Notes under the pieces: model-generated
Database searches by the model: none
Told to the model about the DNA's origin: nothing
What the model saw: the letters and a program-made list of their open reading frames with translations, nothing else
Part shown: piece after piece, positions 51,227-59,831 of the stretch
How positions within the stretch are numbered: position 1 is the first letter of the stretch
How the letters are laid out: every line of letters begins with the position of its first letter
NCBI GenBank assembly: GCA_963701675.1
Contig: OY969623.1
Span: forward strand, 4,340,001 to 4,404,000
Direction: 5' to 3'
DNA: 64,000 nucleotides
DNA from: G963701675 sp963701675
GTDB lineage: Bacteria; Planctomycetota; Planctomycetia; Gemmatales; Gemmataceae
Position numbers and translations under genes: made by a program

Positions 51227-52537
51227 TTACGTGAACAATTCCTGAACAGGCTTGCCGCCTTCGATGAGTTTCACCGAACGGCCCACGCCGGTCGTGTTGG
51301 TCTTCCGCGGGTTGATTCCCAGGGCTTGATAGAACGTGCAAAACAGGTCGGGAATTTCGACCGGGTGTTCGGCAACTTCAACGCCGCCCTTGTCGGTGGC
51401 GCCGATGACCCGGCCGCCTTTGATGCCGCCGCCGGCCAAGGCGACGGAAAACGCTTGCGGATGATGATCCCGGCCGGCCTTGGGATTGATTTTTGGCGAT
51501 CGGCCGAACTCACCCATCCAAATCACTAGTGTCTTTTCTAAGAGGCCGCGGTCCTTCAGGTCGGTGATCAACGTCGCGAAACCGGGGTCGGCCATGCCTG
51601 CCAGAGTCTGATGGCCGGTGAAGTTGTCATGGTGTGTGTCCCAGTTGATCGGATTGCCCGAATTGGTGCACAGCACTTCGACGAACGTGACGCCAGTTTC
51701 GACCAAGCGCCGTGCCAGCAAGCAACCCTGCCCGAAGCTGGATCGGCCGTATTGATCGCGAATGGTATCTTTCTCATTCTTCAAATCGAAGGCCTTGATC
51801 CGCGGACTGAGTACCATTTTGGAGGCAGTGTCGTAAACGGCACGATGCTCATCGACCAACATTTTGGCGCCGGCCTTGGCGTAATCACGTTGCAGCCGCT
51901 CCATCAAGGCCAGGCGGCGCTTCATACGGTCGCCGTCGACGCCGTCGGGAAACTCGGAGTTGGCCGGCATCTGTTTCGGGTTTGCCACAACGAACGGAGC
52001 GTATTGCGCTCCTAAAAATCCAGAGCTATTGAGGGCGCCCGAGCCGATACTCACGAAGTTTGGCAGATCGAATTCCGGCTCGCCGAGTTCCTTCGCGACG
52101 ATTGCGCCCAGGCTTGGATACTTGATGGCTGCGCTTGGCAGGAATCCGGTGTGCACTTGGTACTGTGCCCGCTGATGGTTGCCTTCGCGCGCCGTCATGG
52201 AACGAATCAAGGCGATGTCGTCCATCGTGGCCGCGGTTTTGGGCCAATGCTCGGCGACTTGTATCCCGGAAACTTTCGTATCGATGGCTTTGGTCGGGCC
52301 GCCGCTCTCCACACCGGGCTTCGGATCGAAGCACTCGAACTGGCTTGGCCCGCCTTGCATGAATAGCAATATGCAGGCCTTACCCTGTTTTCGAAGCTCG
52401 GCCGCTTCCAGCCGAATGACGTCCATCCAATTCAGCGCCGCCACACCCGCAGCCCCAGCGGCCATGTTGCGGAGAAAAGACCGGCGATGGATCACGCCGT
52501 CTGGATTTATCTGTAAGTGAAGGTCCTGAGTCAGCAT
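51227..52537 (-). CDS. DUF1501 protein (secreted, twin-arginine signal)
   Basis: 436 residues from ATG 52537. The twin-arginine signal is IHRRSFLRNMAAGAAGVAAL. The alkaline-phosphatase-like DUF1501 body has ACILLFMQGGPSQFECFDPK, NWDTHHDNFTGHQTLAGMAD (conserved Trp-Asp-Thr-His-x-Asn), LLEKTLVIWMGEFGRSPKIN and GRDHHPQAFSVALAGGGIKG. Usually found as a partner of DUF1549/DUF1553 proteins in planctomycetes; the biochemical role is not established. It is followed downstream by the Spy-like/thioredoxin-like gene and preceded by the DUF1549 gene, so the three form an operon of secreted proteins. Confidence 0.9.
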   Translation of the reverse strand: MLTQDLHLQINPDGVIHRRSFLRNMAAGAAGVAALNWMDVIRLEAAELRKQGKACILLFMQGGPSQFECFDPKPGVESGGPTKAIDTKVSGIQVAEHWPKTAATMDDIALIRSMTAREGNHQRAQYQVHTGFLPSAAIKYPSLGAIVAKELGEPEFDLPNFVSIGSGALNSSGFLGAQYAPFVVANPKQMPANSEFPDGVDGDRMKRRLALMERLQRDYAKAGAKMLVDEHRAVYDTASKMVLSPRIKAFDLKNEKDTIRDQYGRSSFGQGCLLARRLVETGVTFVEVLCTNSGNPINWDTHHDNFTGHQTLAGMADPGFATLITDLKDRGLLEKTLVIWMGEFGRSPKINPKAGRDHHPQAFSVALAGGGIKGGRVIGATDKGGVEVAEHPVEIPDLFCTFYQALGINPRKTNTTGVGRSVKLIEGGKPVQELFT

Positions 52538-52557
52538 GACGTAAATCCTAAAGGCTA

Positions 52558-52620
52558 ACCACAAAGACACAAAGTGCACAAAGAAGTCATGGCTCTTCGT
52601 GTTCTTTGTGTCTTTGTGGT
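52558..52620. repeat. Inverted repeat (ACCACAAAGACACAAAG type)
   Basis: A perfect 17-base pair: 52558-52574 and 52604-52620, with partial complementarity inside. It lies between the DUF1549 gene and DUF1501 gene in the same operon. Same family as 28345-28467. Confidence 0.85.
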
Positions 52621-52624
52621 GGTT

Positions 52625-54355
52625 CTACCTCTTAGTCTGAAACTCCCTCGAATTCACCAGTGCCCAAACAATATCCTCGAACGCCTCGCCGCGTTTGGCG
52701 ACCGTTTTCAGGTGATCGCGGCAGCCATCCATTTCGTCTGCGGTTGGCTTTCGGCCCAGCGTTCGCAAGTACACGATCTGAATGGCTGATTCATCCTGCT
52801 TGTGCGACGACAGCAATTCCGCCAAGGATGTATCGCCGGTCGACTTGATTTGGGCATTCAGGTCCTTGTTATTCATCAGCATCATGGCCTGGGTGATCGT
52901 CGCTTCCACTTCGTCGGCGTTGAGCGAAGGATCGGCGTCGAATGCCAATCTGACGAGATACTGGAGCGCGGGTGCGCCCTGAGTAAACGGCCCGGCCAGG
53001 ACGTTTCCGCCACCCTTGAACCGCTTGACGTTCTCCTCATCTTCGGGAGGAAACGGGCCTAGCGCGGTTTCAAGCGACTGCCACAACGCGTGGCCGGAGA
53101 TTCGTCCCGGATACATGGCGGCAAAGCCCAAGTGTTCCTCCAGCGCCTGACCCAGGCGGAACTGTCGCTGGTAAGCTTCGCTATTGAGGATGGCACGCAG
53201 CAAACCTTTGATGTCGTGATCGGTCGCGCGGAAGGCGTCGGCCAGTCGAAGCAGGACTTCGGGATTGGTCGGTGTTTGCAGGGGGCCCATGTTGTCCACC
53301 GGCTGATTGAACGCCTGGGACATGAGCGCGCCCCACACTCGATTCACAAAGGCGGCCGCGAACCAGTAGTTCTCCTTTGACGTGATCGAGTCGGCGAGGA
53401 CCTTGCGGCGCTCGGCGTCCGACAGAGCTTGCGGAACCTTGAGGTCACCGAGCAAAAACTTTGGATGCACGGTGTAACTCTTCTTCGGATCATCTTGATC
53501 CGGCATCTGGTACTCACCCTTGTCGAGTGAGAGGAGACCAATGTTGCCCGCGCCTTCACCCTTGGCGGCCGGCTTGATCGTCGAATCGCCGGTCCGGCCC
53601 AGGAAAGCGGCAAACTCGTGAAATTGGTTTCTTTTCCAGATGTCATCCGGGTGGTCGTGGCATTGAGCGCATTGAATTCGAATGCCGAGGAAAATGCGCG
53701 AGGTGTCGGCCGCTCGTTCGATGATCGCATCGTCACCGGTGTGAGAAAGCATGAACCCGGTTTCGCCGCCTTCGAGGTGCCGTTGCCGGAGCGACCCGTT
53801 CGCCGTGATCAAGTCATGGCTAATCGCCGACCAGGACCGATTCTTTTTGAACTGATCCACCAACCATGCTTCCAATGTGACCGTTCGCATCAGCCGCGGA
53901 ATAATGCGCTGATCGGTCGCGCGCCAGACCAGCACATCGCGGATGTATCTCCCCCAGAACCGCGCGTAGTCCTCGGAATCGAGCAGCCGGTCGATTACCT
54001 TGGCGCGTTTGTTTGGGTCTTTGTCAGCGACGAAGAGCTCCACGTCGGCCGGCGTCGGTAACTTGCCGACGACATCGAGACTTACGCGGCGGATGAACTG
54101 CTCATCATTAATGATTGGAGCAAGGCTGGGACTGTCAGGCTTGCGTGCCTGTGCGAGGAGTCGATCGATTTCACCGCGGTCGAGCGGCTTCCGTGGCGCC
54201 GTTTTCCAACCATCGGGAACAATCTTGACGTTCTCGGCCGACGGCGGCTTGGGATAGCGCACCTTTTTAGGGTCTTCGTCGGCCGACGAATACAGGACGG
54301 CAACGGCGCCGATCAAACAGGGAATGAACCACACGAAAGTGCGGCAACTACGCAT
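52625..54355 (-). CDS. DUF1549 and DUF1553 protein
   Basis: 576 residues from ATG 54355 (GGAG upstream); the frame is open to 54511. Signal peptide (FVWFIPCLIGAVAVLYSSAD), then DUF1549 (about 60-260: INDEQFIRRVSLDVVGKLPT, RIQCAQCHDHPDDIWKRNQF with a CAQCH) and DUF1553 (about 300-560: YWFAAAFVNRVWGALMSQAF, NPEVLLRLADAFRATDHDIK, LGRKPTADEMDGCRDHLKTV). The CxxCH could bind haem but occurs throughout this family without proof. The cognate DUF1501 gene is downstream. Secreted or membrane-anchored. Confidence 0.9.
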   Translation of the reverse strand: MRSCRTFVWFIPCLIGAVAVLYSSADEDPKKVRYPKPPSAENVKIVPDGWKTAPRKPLDRGEIDRLLAQARKPDSPSLAPIINDEQFIRRVSLDVVGKLPTPADVELFVADKDPNKRAKVIDRLLDSEDYARFWGRYIRDVLVWRATDQRIIPRLMRTVTLEAWLVDQFKKNRSWSAISHDLITANGSLRQRHLEGGETGFMLSHTGDDAIIERAADTSRIFLGIRIQCAQCHDHPDDIWKRNQFHEFAAFLGRTGDSTIKPAAKGEGAGNIGLLSLDKGEYQMPDQDDPKKSYTVHPKFLLGDLKVPQALSDAERRKVLADSITSKENYWFAAAFVNRVWGALMSQAFNQPVDNMGPLQTPTNPEVLLRLADAFRATDHDIKGLLRAILNSEAYQRQFRLGQALEEHLGFAAMYPGRISGHALWQSLETALGPFPPEDEENVKRFKGGGNVLAGPFTQGAPALQYLVRLAFDADPSLNADEVEATITQAMMLMNNKDLNAQIKSTGDTSLAELLSSHKQDESAIQIVYLRTLGRKPTADEMDGCRDHLKTVAKRGEAFEDIVWALVNSREFQTKR

Positions 54356-54500
54356 TTGCTCCGGAACTCCTGAAACGGGGATCTGCGAGCCTCTGTCCCG
54401 ACGATACTGAAGGACGCACCACGTACGGGGCGTCGGTTCCGACTGCTGAGGGCGATTATACCGCAGCGAAACGAGGTTGCAACGATTTTCCGGGCTGACG

Positions 54501-55226
54501 CTAAGCCACAAGCGGCGTCAAAAGGTCATCCAGATACGAGTCCGCCGCTACGTCTTTCGGGTCCGCCCCCTTATGAAAGATGCGCGCCGGTGTGCCGATG
54601 AGGCGCACTCGCCCGTTTTCGATCCGCAGGATACCCGCTTCCCAGAGTCCCACGACAGGCGTGTCGTTCGTTTCGTGGAATTCCTTGATGCGTTCGTCGC
54701 GGGTTTCGCCGAAGTGCTCTACATAGCCCGATTCGGCCTTCACGTGGAATTGGCCGAAGACGTAATGCGGATTGAGTTGAAACGGAACGAGCCCGAGAGC
54801 GTCGAAACTCGGCGGCTGCACGATGGGCATGTCGTTCGTCGTCTTGATCGTCGGACACGCTACATTGGCCCCGGCGCTGATTCCTAAGTATGGCATTCCA
54901 CTTTGCACTCGTTCTCGAATGAGATCGACCAAGCCACGTTGATACAACCCATCGACCAGCCGAAACGTGTTGCCGCCGCCGATGAAGATCGCCGGGGCGT
55001 CACGGACGGCCGATTGCGGATCGGCATGGCGATGAATCGCGTCGATCTCGTAGCCGGCGTTCAGTTTTCGTTCCAGAATGACCTTCACATACGCATCGTG
55101 ATCGTGAAGCGCATACGGAATGAACAGGAGCCGGTACACATCTCCGAAAAAGCTTCGCATGTGTTCGGAGAGAAAGCGAACCCGCTCCGGCGTTCGAAAG
55201 CCACCGCTGCCGAGCATCACCCGCAC
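54501..55226 (-). CDS. Peptidase S51-like dipeptidase E
   Basis: 241 residues of the peptidase E/class I glutamine amidotransferase-like fold. FIGGGNTFRLVDGLYQRGLV is followed by the nucleophile Ser in YLGISAGANVACPTIKTTND and FQLNPHYVFGQFH. Hydrolyses Asp-X dipeptides in E. coli PepE; the substrate here is not proved. GTG 55226 is chosen because GGAGGTGGCTC precedes it. The C-terminal codons overlap a repeat-like sequence (54496-54520). Confidence 0.85.
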   Translation of the reverse strand: MRVMLGSGGFRTPERVRFLSEHMRSFFGDVYRLLFIPYALHDHDAYVKVILERKLNAGYEIDAIHRHADPQSAVRDAPAIFIGGGNTFRLVDGLYQRGLVDLIRERVQSGMPYLGISAGANVACPTIKTTNDMPIVQPPSFDALGLVPFQLNPHYVFGQFHVKAESGYVEHFGETRDERIKEFHETNDTPVVGLWEAGILRIENGRVRLIGTPARIFHKGADPKDVAADSYLDDLLTPLVA

Positions 55227-55243
55227 GAGCCACCTCCCACCGA

Positions 55244-55278
55244 ATTGCTAACCCCTAATCCCTAATCCCCAATCCCTA
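55244..55278. repeat. Tandem CCCTAAT-like repeat
   Basis: Five imperfect units (for example CCCTAAT and CCCCAAT) in the 67-base gap before the threonine dehydratase-like gene. The family resembles the plus-strand counterpart of GGGGTCA-type repeats in the kinases. Confidence 0.5.
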
Positions 55279-55293
55279 AATATAGTGAAGCGC

Positions 55294-56271
55294 ATGACGA
55301 CTTATGCCTCCGACCTCGCCGCCATTCGCGCCGCCGCTGAGCGCATCGCCCCGTTTGCCCATCGCACTCCTGTTGTTACTTGTGCGACCTTGGATCGGCT
55401 GGCGGGGCGAAAGCTCTTTTTCAAATGCGAACATTTGCAAAAGGCGGGCGCCTTCAAATTCCGCGGCGCATGCAATGCCGTGATGAAGCTCCCGGAAGAC
55501 GTGGCGGCCCGCGGCGTGGTGACGCACAGTTCGGGCAATCACGCCGGCGCCTTGGCCCTGGCCGGGAAGTTGCGGGGCATCCCGGTTCACGTGGTCATGC
55601 CCACGAACGCCTCTCCCGTGAAACGCCGAGCCGTCGAAGAATACGGCGGCACCGTGATCGAATGCGAACCAACTCAAAAGGCGCGCGAATCAACGGCTCA
55701 AGCGCTCTTGGCAAAAACTGGCGGCACGCTTATCCCACCCTACGACCATCCCGACATCATCGCCGGCCAAGGCACCATCGCTCTGGAACTCCTACAGCAG
55801 GTTCCGGACCTCGACGCCATGATTATGCCGGTTGGCGGAGGCGGCATGGTGACCGGCGTGGCGCTCGCCTTCCGTGAACTCCGTCCGGCCCTTCATGTGT
55901 TCGCCGCCGAACCCGCCGGCGCGGACGACGCCGCCCGTTCCAAGGCATCCGGCCGTCTTATCCCACAGTCCAAGCCGAAGACCATCGCCGACGGCCTGCT
56001 AACGAGCCTCGGTGAGCTTACTTGGCCCGTGGTCCGCGACCTCGTGGAAGATGTGATAACCGTCGGCGAAGACGAGATTATTCAGGCGATGCGGCTGGCA
56101 TGGGAGCGTGCTAAGTTGATGATCGAACCCAGCTCCGCCGTTCCACTAGCGGCTGTCATCTCGGACAGATTCCGGCGGATTCATGGAATCCAACGCATCG
56201 GCGTGGTGCTTAGCGGCGGCAACGTCAATCTCGATGCATTGCCCTGGGGAAAATCGCCGGTGGGTGATTGA
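55294..56271 (+). CDS. PLP-dependent threonine dehydratase/serine racemase-like enzyme
   Basis: 325 residues of fold type II PLP enzymes. The PLP lysine lies in KAGAFKFRGACNAVM, followed by THSSGNHAGALALAGKLRGI (Ser/Asn phosphate region), and the glycine loop is MPVGGGGMVTGVALAF. VLSGGNVNLDALPWG closes the pocket. There is no ACT regulatory domain, so it is the short catabolic or racemase type; threonine dehydratase, serine racemase and hydroxyaspartate dehydratase cannot be separated by eye. ATG 55294 (MTTYASDLAAIRAAAERI) is preferred to GTG 55285. Confidence 0.88.
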   Translation: MTTYASDLAAIRAAAERIAPFAHRTPVVTCATLDRLAGRKLFFKCEHLQKAGAFKFRGACNAVMKLPEDVAARGVVTHSSGNHAGALALAGKLRGIPVHVVMPTNASPVKRRAVEEYGGTVIECEPTQKARESTAQALLAKTGGTLIPPYDHPDIIAGQGTIALELLQQVPDLDAMIMPVGGGGMVTGVALAFRELRPALHVFAAEPAGADDAARSKASGRLIPQSKPKTIADGLLTSLGELTWPVVRDLVEDVITVGEDEIIQAMRLAWERAKLMIEPSSAVPLAAVISDRFRRIHGIQRIGVVLSGGNVNLDALPWGKSPVGD

Positions 56272-56348
56272 GATTGTGTTTGACTTCCTCTTCGCCGACC
56301 GTCACACTCGGCGATTGCATCACCCATTTGTTCCTCAGGAGCATTCCA

Positions 56349-59033
56349 ATGCATCGCCTTCCACGGCATCGTCCGAAGTTGGAACGTCTCGAAGCCCGCC
56401 TGCCGCCCGGTGATGCACTGCTCGGTGTGCTCCTCGCATGGCCGACGATACGTGAAGCGACAGTGATCGAGCCTGCTTCGGTGTTGGCCGGGACATCGTT
56501 GTTAATTGACGACTTGGCCGCGCTGTCCATCGACGCTGATTTGGAATTCAACCAGCGATTCATTTCAAAATCTTCCAGCATTGTGCCGGCAGCATCGGCA
56601 ACAACCATCGACTCCGGAAGCGACACGCGCGCGCATTCGCTCAGTCAGTCCCCCCACATCGGCGCATATGGCGGATCACACGGGCGCTCTGATTTCGTGG
56701 TATCGACGTCGTGGATCACGGCACCGGTCGCCACAGCCACGAATGCCTGGCGCCCGCCGGCAACCCTGGGTACACGGACCTCGGCCGCGATTGCACCCTC
56801 CGGGTTGACTCCGAAAACGGATGTCGATGAAGTTCACAAGGCGAAGGCCGTGCAAAACTATGGCCAGTTGCCGCTTTCGTTCGAAGCCAATCACGGCCAA
56901 ACCGACTCCCGCGTGGATTTCATCGCAAAGACCGGCGGCGCAACCGTGTTCCTGACGCCGACGGTGGCGGTATTTGTGATGCAGAATTCAGAATTCGGAA
57001 ATCAGAATTCAGAAACAATCGAACCGTCGAGCGCTGTCGAGGCGAGCACAGGCGTGGCGAGCCGAGCCGCGTTAGCGGCCGGGTTACCGCACGACTCACA
57101 GTCCCCCACCCGGACGCTAACGCGTCACGGCTCGCCAGGTGTCGCGCTGCACATGCAAATCGTCGGCGCTAACCCGGAGGCCCGAGCCGCGGGTGTCAAC
57201 TCGCTCCCCGGCATCGTCAACTACTTCATCGGCAACGACCCGTCGCTGTGGCACGCCAACATCCCGACCTTCGGCCGCGTCGAGTATCATGACGTTTATC
57301 CCGGCATCGACCTCGCCTACTACGGCGGTCAGAGCGGCGACGGTAACGGAGCGGGTTTGGAATACGACTTCATCGTCTCCCCCGGCGCCGATCCGAGCGC
57401 CATCACGCTGAACTTCGCCGGCGCCGATCGCGTGGAAATCAACCCGCATGGCGACCTGGTGCTACACACTGCGGTAGGCGATGTCGTGCAGCAGAAGCCG
57501 TTTACCTACCAAGAAGTCAACGGCTTGCGACAAGAAGTCACCAGCGAGTACGCTCTCGATGGTACACAGGTTAGCTTCGCCGTCGGCGATTACGAGTCGA
57601 CGCGGCCGCTGGTGATCGATCCGCTTGTCCTGGGCTACTCGACGTATCTGGGCGGGAACCTTACCGATGACTCTGGCTACGGAATAGCCGTCGGCGGCGG
57701 CAATGCCTTCCTCAACGGGTCGACTACAACGTCCGAGTTCCCGGCGACGCCAGGCGCTTTTGACACGACGTTCAACGGTGGCGCCTCCGACAGCTTCGTC
57801 GCAAAGTTGAACGCCGATGGCAGCGCTCTCGCGTATAGCACCTACCTCGGCGGATCCAGTGACGACAGAGGTCAAGGGATTGCCGTGGATGGCGCCGGCA
57901 ACGCTTACGTGACCGGGCGGACGTCTTCGACCGACTTTCCGACCACCCCGGGCGCCTTCGACCCCACATACAACGGCGGCGTTTCTGATCCCTTCGTAGT
58001 CAAGCTGAGTGCCGACGGCAGCGCCCTCGCTTATGGAACCTACCTCGGCGGATCCAGTACCGACGATGGGGAAGCGATCACTGTAGACGGCGCTGGAAGC
58101 GCCTATGCGACCGGGTACACAGAGTCGAGCGACTTCCCGACTACGCTGGGCACTTTTGACTCCACGGACAACGGTGCCCGCGACGCCTTCGTGGTCAAGC
58201 TGAGTGCCGACGGCAGTACGCTCGCGTATGGCGGGTATCTCGGTGGGGCCGATACCGAGGATGGCGAAGCGATTGCCGTGGATGCGGGCGGCAACGCCTA
58301 CGTGACTGGGTACACCGGTTCGACCGACTTCCCGACCACGCCGGGCGCGTTCGACACCACGTACAACGATGCCTTCTCTGACCCCTACGTGGTCAAGCTT
58401 AGCGCCGACGGCGCTACGCTGACTTATGGCACCTATCTTGGTTCCGGCATTGGCTACGGAATCGCCGTGGACGGCGCCGGCAATGTCTACATAACCGGGC
58501 GGGCGAATTCCACCGACTTCCCGACCACGCCGGGCGCGTTCGACACCACCCACAACGGTGGTAATGACGCCTTCGCAGCCAAGTTGAATGCAGGCGGCAG
58601 CACGCTGGGCTATGCCACTTACCTTGGTGGGTCCAATGACGAAAGAGGCTTCAGCATCGCAGTGAACCTAGCCGGCAACGCCTACGTAACGGGGTTCACA
58701 GTTGCGACGGACTTCCCAACCACACCGGGGGCGTTCGACATCACATTCAACGGCTCCCGCGACGCTTTTGTGGCTAAGCTGGGAGCCGACGGCAGTTCGC
58801 TCGTCTATGGCACCTACCTCGGTGGGACCGATACCGACTATGGCAACGGAATCGCCGTGGATGGCGCCGGCAATGCCTACGTCACCGGGTACACCGCGTC
58901 GAGCAACTTCCCGACTACACCGGTCGCATATGACCCCACCTTTAGCGCCCCGACGGACGCGTTTGTCACCAAGTTTTGCGAGCGAGCTTGCCGAGTGCCG
59001 GCGAATGCGGAGCCGGTGCAGGTAGTTCCGTAG
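56349..59033 (+). CDS. Secreted SBBP-repeat (beta-propeller-like) protein
   Basis: 894 residues from ATG 56349, with GGAG upstream. The N-terminus has PKLERLEARLPPGDALLG, the planctomycete RLExRLxP-type sorting motif. Residues about 180-430 form the DUF7948-type domain preceding SBBP repeats (LSFEANHGQTDSRVDFIAKT, YFIGNDPSLWHANIPTFGRV). The C-terminal half consists of about seven SBBP repeats, each VYGTYLGG...GIAVDGAGNAYVTG...DFPTTPGAFD. Two in-frame repeat insertions lie at residues about 212-222 (QNSEFGNQNSE) and 236-263 (VASRAALAAGLPHDSQSPTR). It ends CERACRVPANAEPVQVVP. Probably a cell-surface protein. Confidence 0.88.
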   Translation: MHRLPRHRPKLERLEARLPPGDALLGVLLAWPTIREATVIEPASVLAGTSLLIDDLAALSIDADLEFNQRFISKSSSIVPAASATTIDSGSDTRAHSLSQSPHIGAYGGSHGRSDFVVSTSWITAPVATATNAWRPPATLGTRTSAAIAPSGLTPKTDVDEVHKAKAVQNYGQLPLSFEANHGQTDSRVDFIAKTGGATVFLTPTVAVFVMQNSEFGNQNSETIEPSSAVEASTGVASRAALAAGLPHDSQSPTRTLTRHGSPGVALHMQIVGANPEARAAGVNSLPGIVNYFIGNDPSLWHANIPTFGRVEYHDVYPGIDLAYYGGQSGDGNGAGLEYDFIVSPGADPSAITLNFAGADRVEINPHGDLVLHTAVGDVVQQKPFTYQEVNGLRQEVTSEYALDGTQVSFAVGDYESTRPLVIDPLVLGYSTYLGGNLTDDSGYGIAVGGGNAFLNGSTTTSEFPATPGAFDTTFNGGASDSFVAKLNADGSALAYSTYLGGSSDDRGQGIAVDGAGNAYVTGRTSSTDFPTTPGAFDPTYNGGVSDPFVVKLSADGSALAYGTYLGGSSTDDGEAITVDGAGSAYATGYTESSDFPTTLGTFDSTDNGARDAFVVKLSADGSTLAYGGYLGGADTEDGEAIAVDAGGNAYVTGYTGSTDFPTTPGAFDTTYNDAFSDPYVVKLSADGATLTYGTYLGSGIGYGIAVDGAGNVYITGRANSTDFPTTPGAFDTTHNGGNDAFAAKLNAGGSTLGYATYLGGSNDERGFSIAVNLAGNAYVTGFTVATDFPTTPGAFDITFNGSRDAFVAKLGADGSSLVYGTYLGGTDTDYGNGIAVDGAGNAYVTGYTASSNFPTTPVAYDPTFSAPTDAFVTKFCERACRVPANAEPVQVVP
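56982..57014. repeat. CAGAATTCAGAATTC-type repeat inside the SBBP gene
   Basis: CAGAATTCAGAATTC at 56982-56996 and TCAGAATTCAGAA at 57002-57014 make a short tandem and palindromic block, translated QNSEFGNQNSE. Confidence 0.7.
57056..57136. repeat. Palindromic element inside the SBBP gene
   Basis: 29-base arms at 57056-57084 (GGCGAGCCGAGCCGCGTTAG start) and 57108-57136 match in 25 of 29 positions around a 23-base spacer. The total of 81 bases is a multiple of three. Translated as ASRAALAAGLPHDSQSPTRT. Confidence 0.88.
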
Positions 59034-59049
59034 CGGGCCTGCGCAGGGG

Positions 59050-59523
59050 TCACGCCCGCATCACGCCGCACACCGGCGGCGGCCAATCCAGCCGTTGATG
59101 CTCCGCGATCATCCGATCCAGCGCCTCCGCCACGTGCGGCGGCCACGGGGATGTGCGGCGGGTGGTCATGTCGGCGTGGGAATTGACCGTTTCCTCGGTG
59201 CACGCCAGCACACCGCGGGTGTCGTTGAACATGAATTGAATGAAGTGCAGGCGCTTCGCGGTGCGGGCCAATAGTCGCGGGAGAATGGTGATGTGTTGGC
59301 CGGCGCGGACTTCGGCGAGGAAGCGGATGTGGAATTCGAGCGCGAACGTGCCGGCGTTGTGTGTTTCGAAGTAGGCGCGATCCATGCCGAGCATGTTCCA
59401 GAGCGTGCCCACGGCTTCGCTGAAGAGATGCGTGTACCACATGACGTTCATGTGGCCCATCTCGTCATGGTAACTTTCGGGGATGACGGTTTGCCAGGTG
59501 ATGGGGAGCGGTTGAAGGTCCAT
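59050..59523 (-). CDS. Acyl-CoA thioesterase, hotdog fold
   Basis: 157 residues of the 4HBT-like family. YHDEMGHMNVMWYTHLFSEA carries the conserved Asp-x-x-Gly-His-Met-Asn region, ALEFHIRFLAEVRAGQHITI the central strand. It hydrolyses acyl-CoA. Divergently spaced (308 bases) from the fatty-acid oxidation gene fadJ-like, whose pathway it fits. No signal peptide. Confidence 0.8.
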   Translation of the reverse strand: MDLQPLPITWQTVIPESYHDEMGHMNVMWYTHLFSEAVGTLWNMLGMDRAYFETHNAGTFALEFHIRFLAEVRAGQHITILPRLLARTAKRLHFIQFMFNDTRGVLACTEETVNSHADMTTRRTSPWPPHVAEALDRMIAEHQRLDWPPPVCGVMRA

Positions 59524-59831
59524 AAGCGAATTTCTATTGCGCGGCTTGAGCCGCAGCGCCCTTCAAAAAAAGTGGAATATGGACGATCAGTAATCACCGG
59601 CGCGTACTGCCGATGGCGACGTAAGTATATACAAATATACACTAATGCAGGATGCATGTCGAGATTACTTTCAGTATCTGCCTTTAGGTGCTTGGCGGGT
59701 CCATGGTCATTGGCCAGGAGGCCACGGACTCCGCGAGTACTCTTCAATTGATTGTTCCATAAGGACTTATGGTGGGCGGGGTCCGTGGCCAACACCGTTG
59801 CCAATTGGCCAGGTACTCTTGAGGCCAGGCG
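59524..59831. other. Intergenic stretch with an inverted repeat
   Basis: 308 bases between the thioesterase start and the fadJ end. It contains an inverted repeat (59720-59733 with 59777-59790, 13 of 14 pairs, GGCCACGGAC core), two direct copies of TTGGCCAGG at 59710-59718 and 59805-59813, and an AT-rich palindrome GTATAT-ACAA-ATATAC near 59624-59640 that may be part of the thioesterase promoter. No gene or RNA was identified. Confidence 0.4.

Noticed and set aside
52574..52789. Plus-strand ORF with a signal-like start (MALRVLCVFVVVLPLSL)
   Set aside because: The hydrophobic start is only the translated repeat arm at 52604-52620, and the rest is antisense to the DUF1549 gene. It shows how this repeat can create signal-like sequences but is not a gene.
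52791..54300. The CAQCH motif of the DUF1549 protein as proof of a cytochrome c
   Set aside because: The motif is typical of the family, but no cytochrome fold, haem lyase or other haem site was identified, so it is kept only as an observation.
55244..55278. CRISPR array or telomere-like end
   Set aside because: Units are seven bases and degenerate, with no spacers and no cas genes; the window shows no chromosome end.
56982..57014. EcoRI-like GAATTC sites as a cloning artefact
   Set aside because: Sites occur as part of a repeat kept in frame within a native gene; no vector sequence is visible.
59624..59640. AT-rich palindrome as an origin or att site
   Set aside because: It is short and isolated, without DnaA boxes, an integrase gene or direct repeats. 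A promoter element is the more modest reading.
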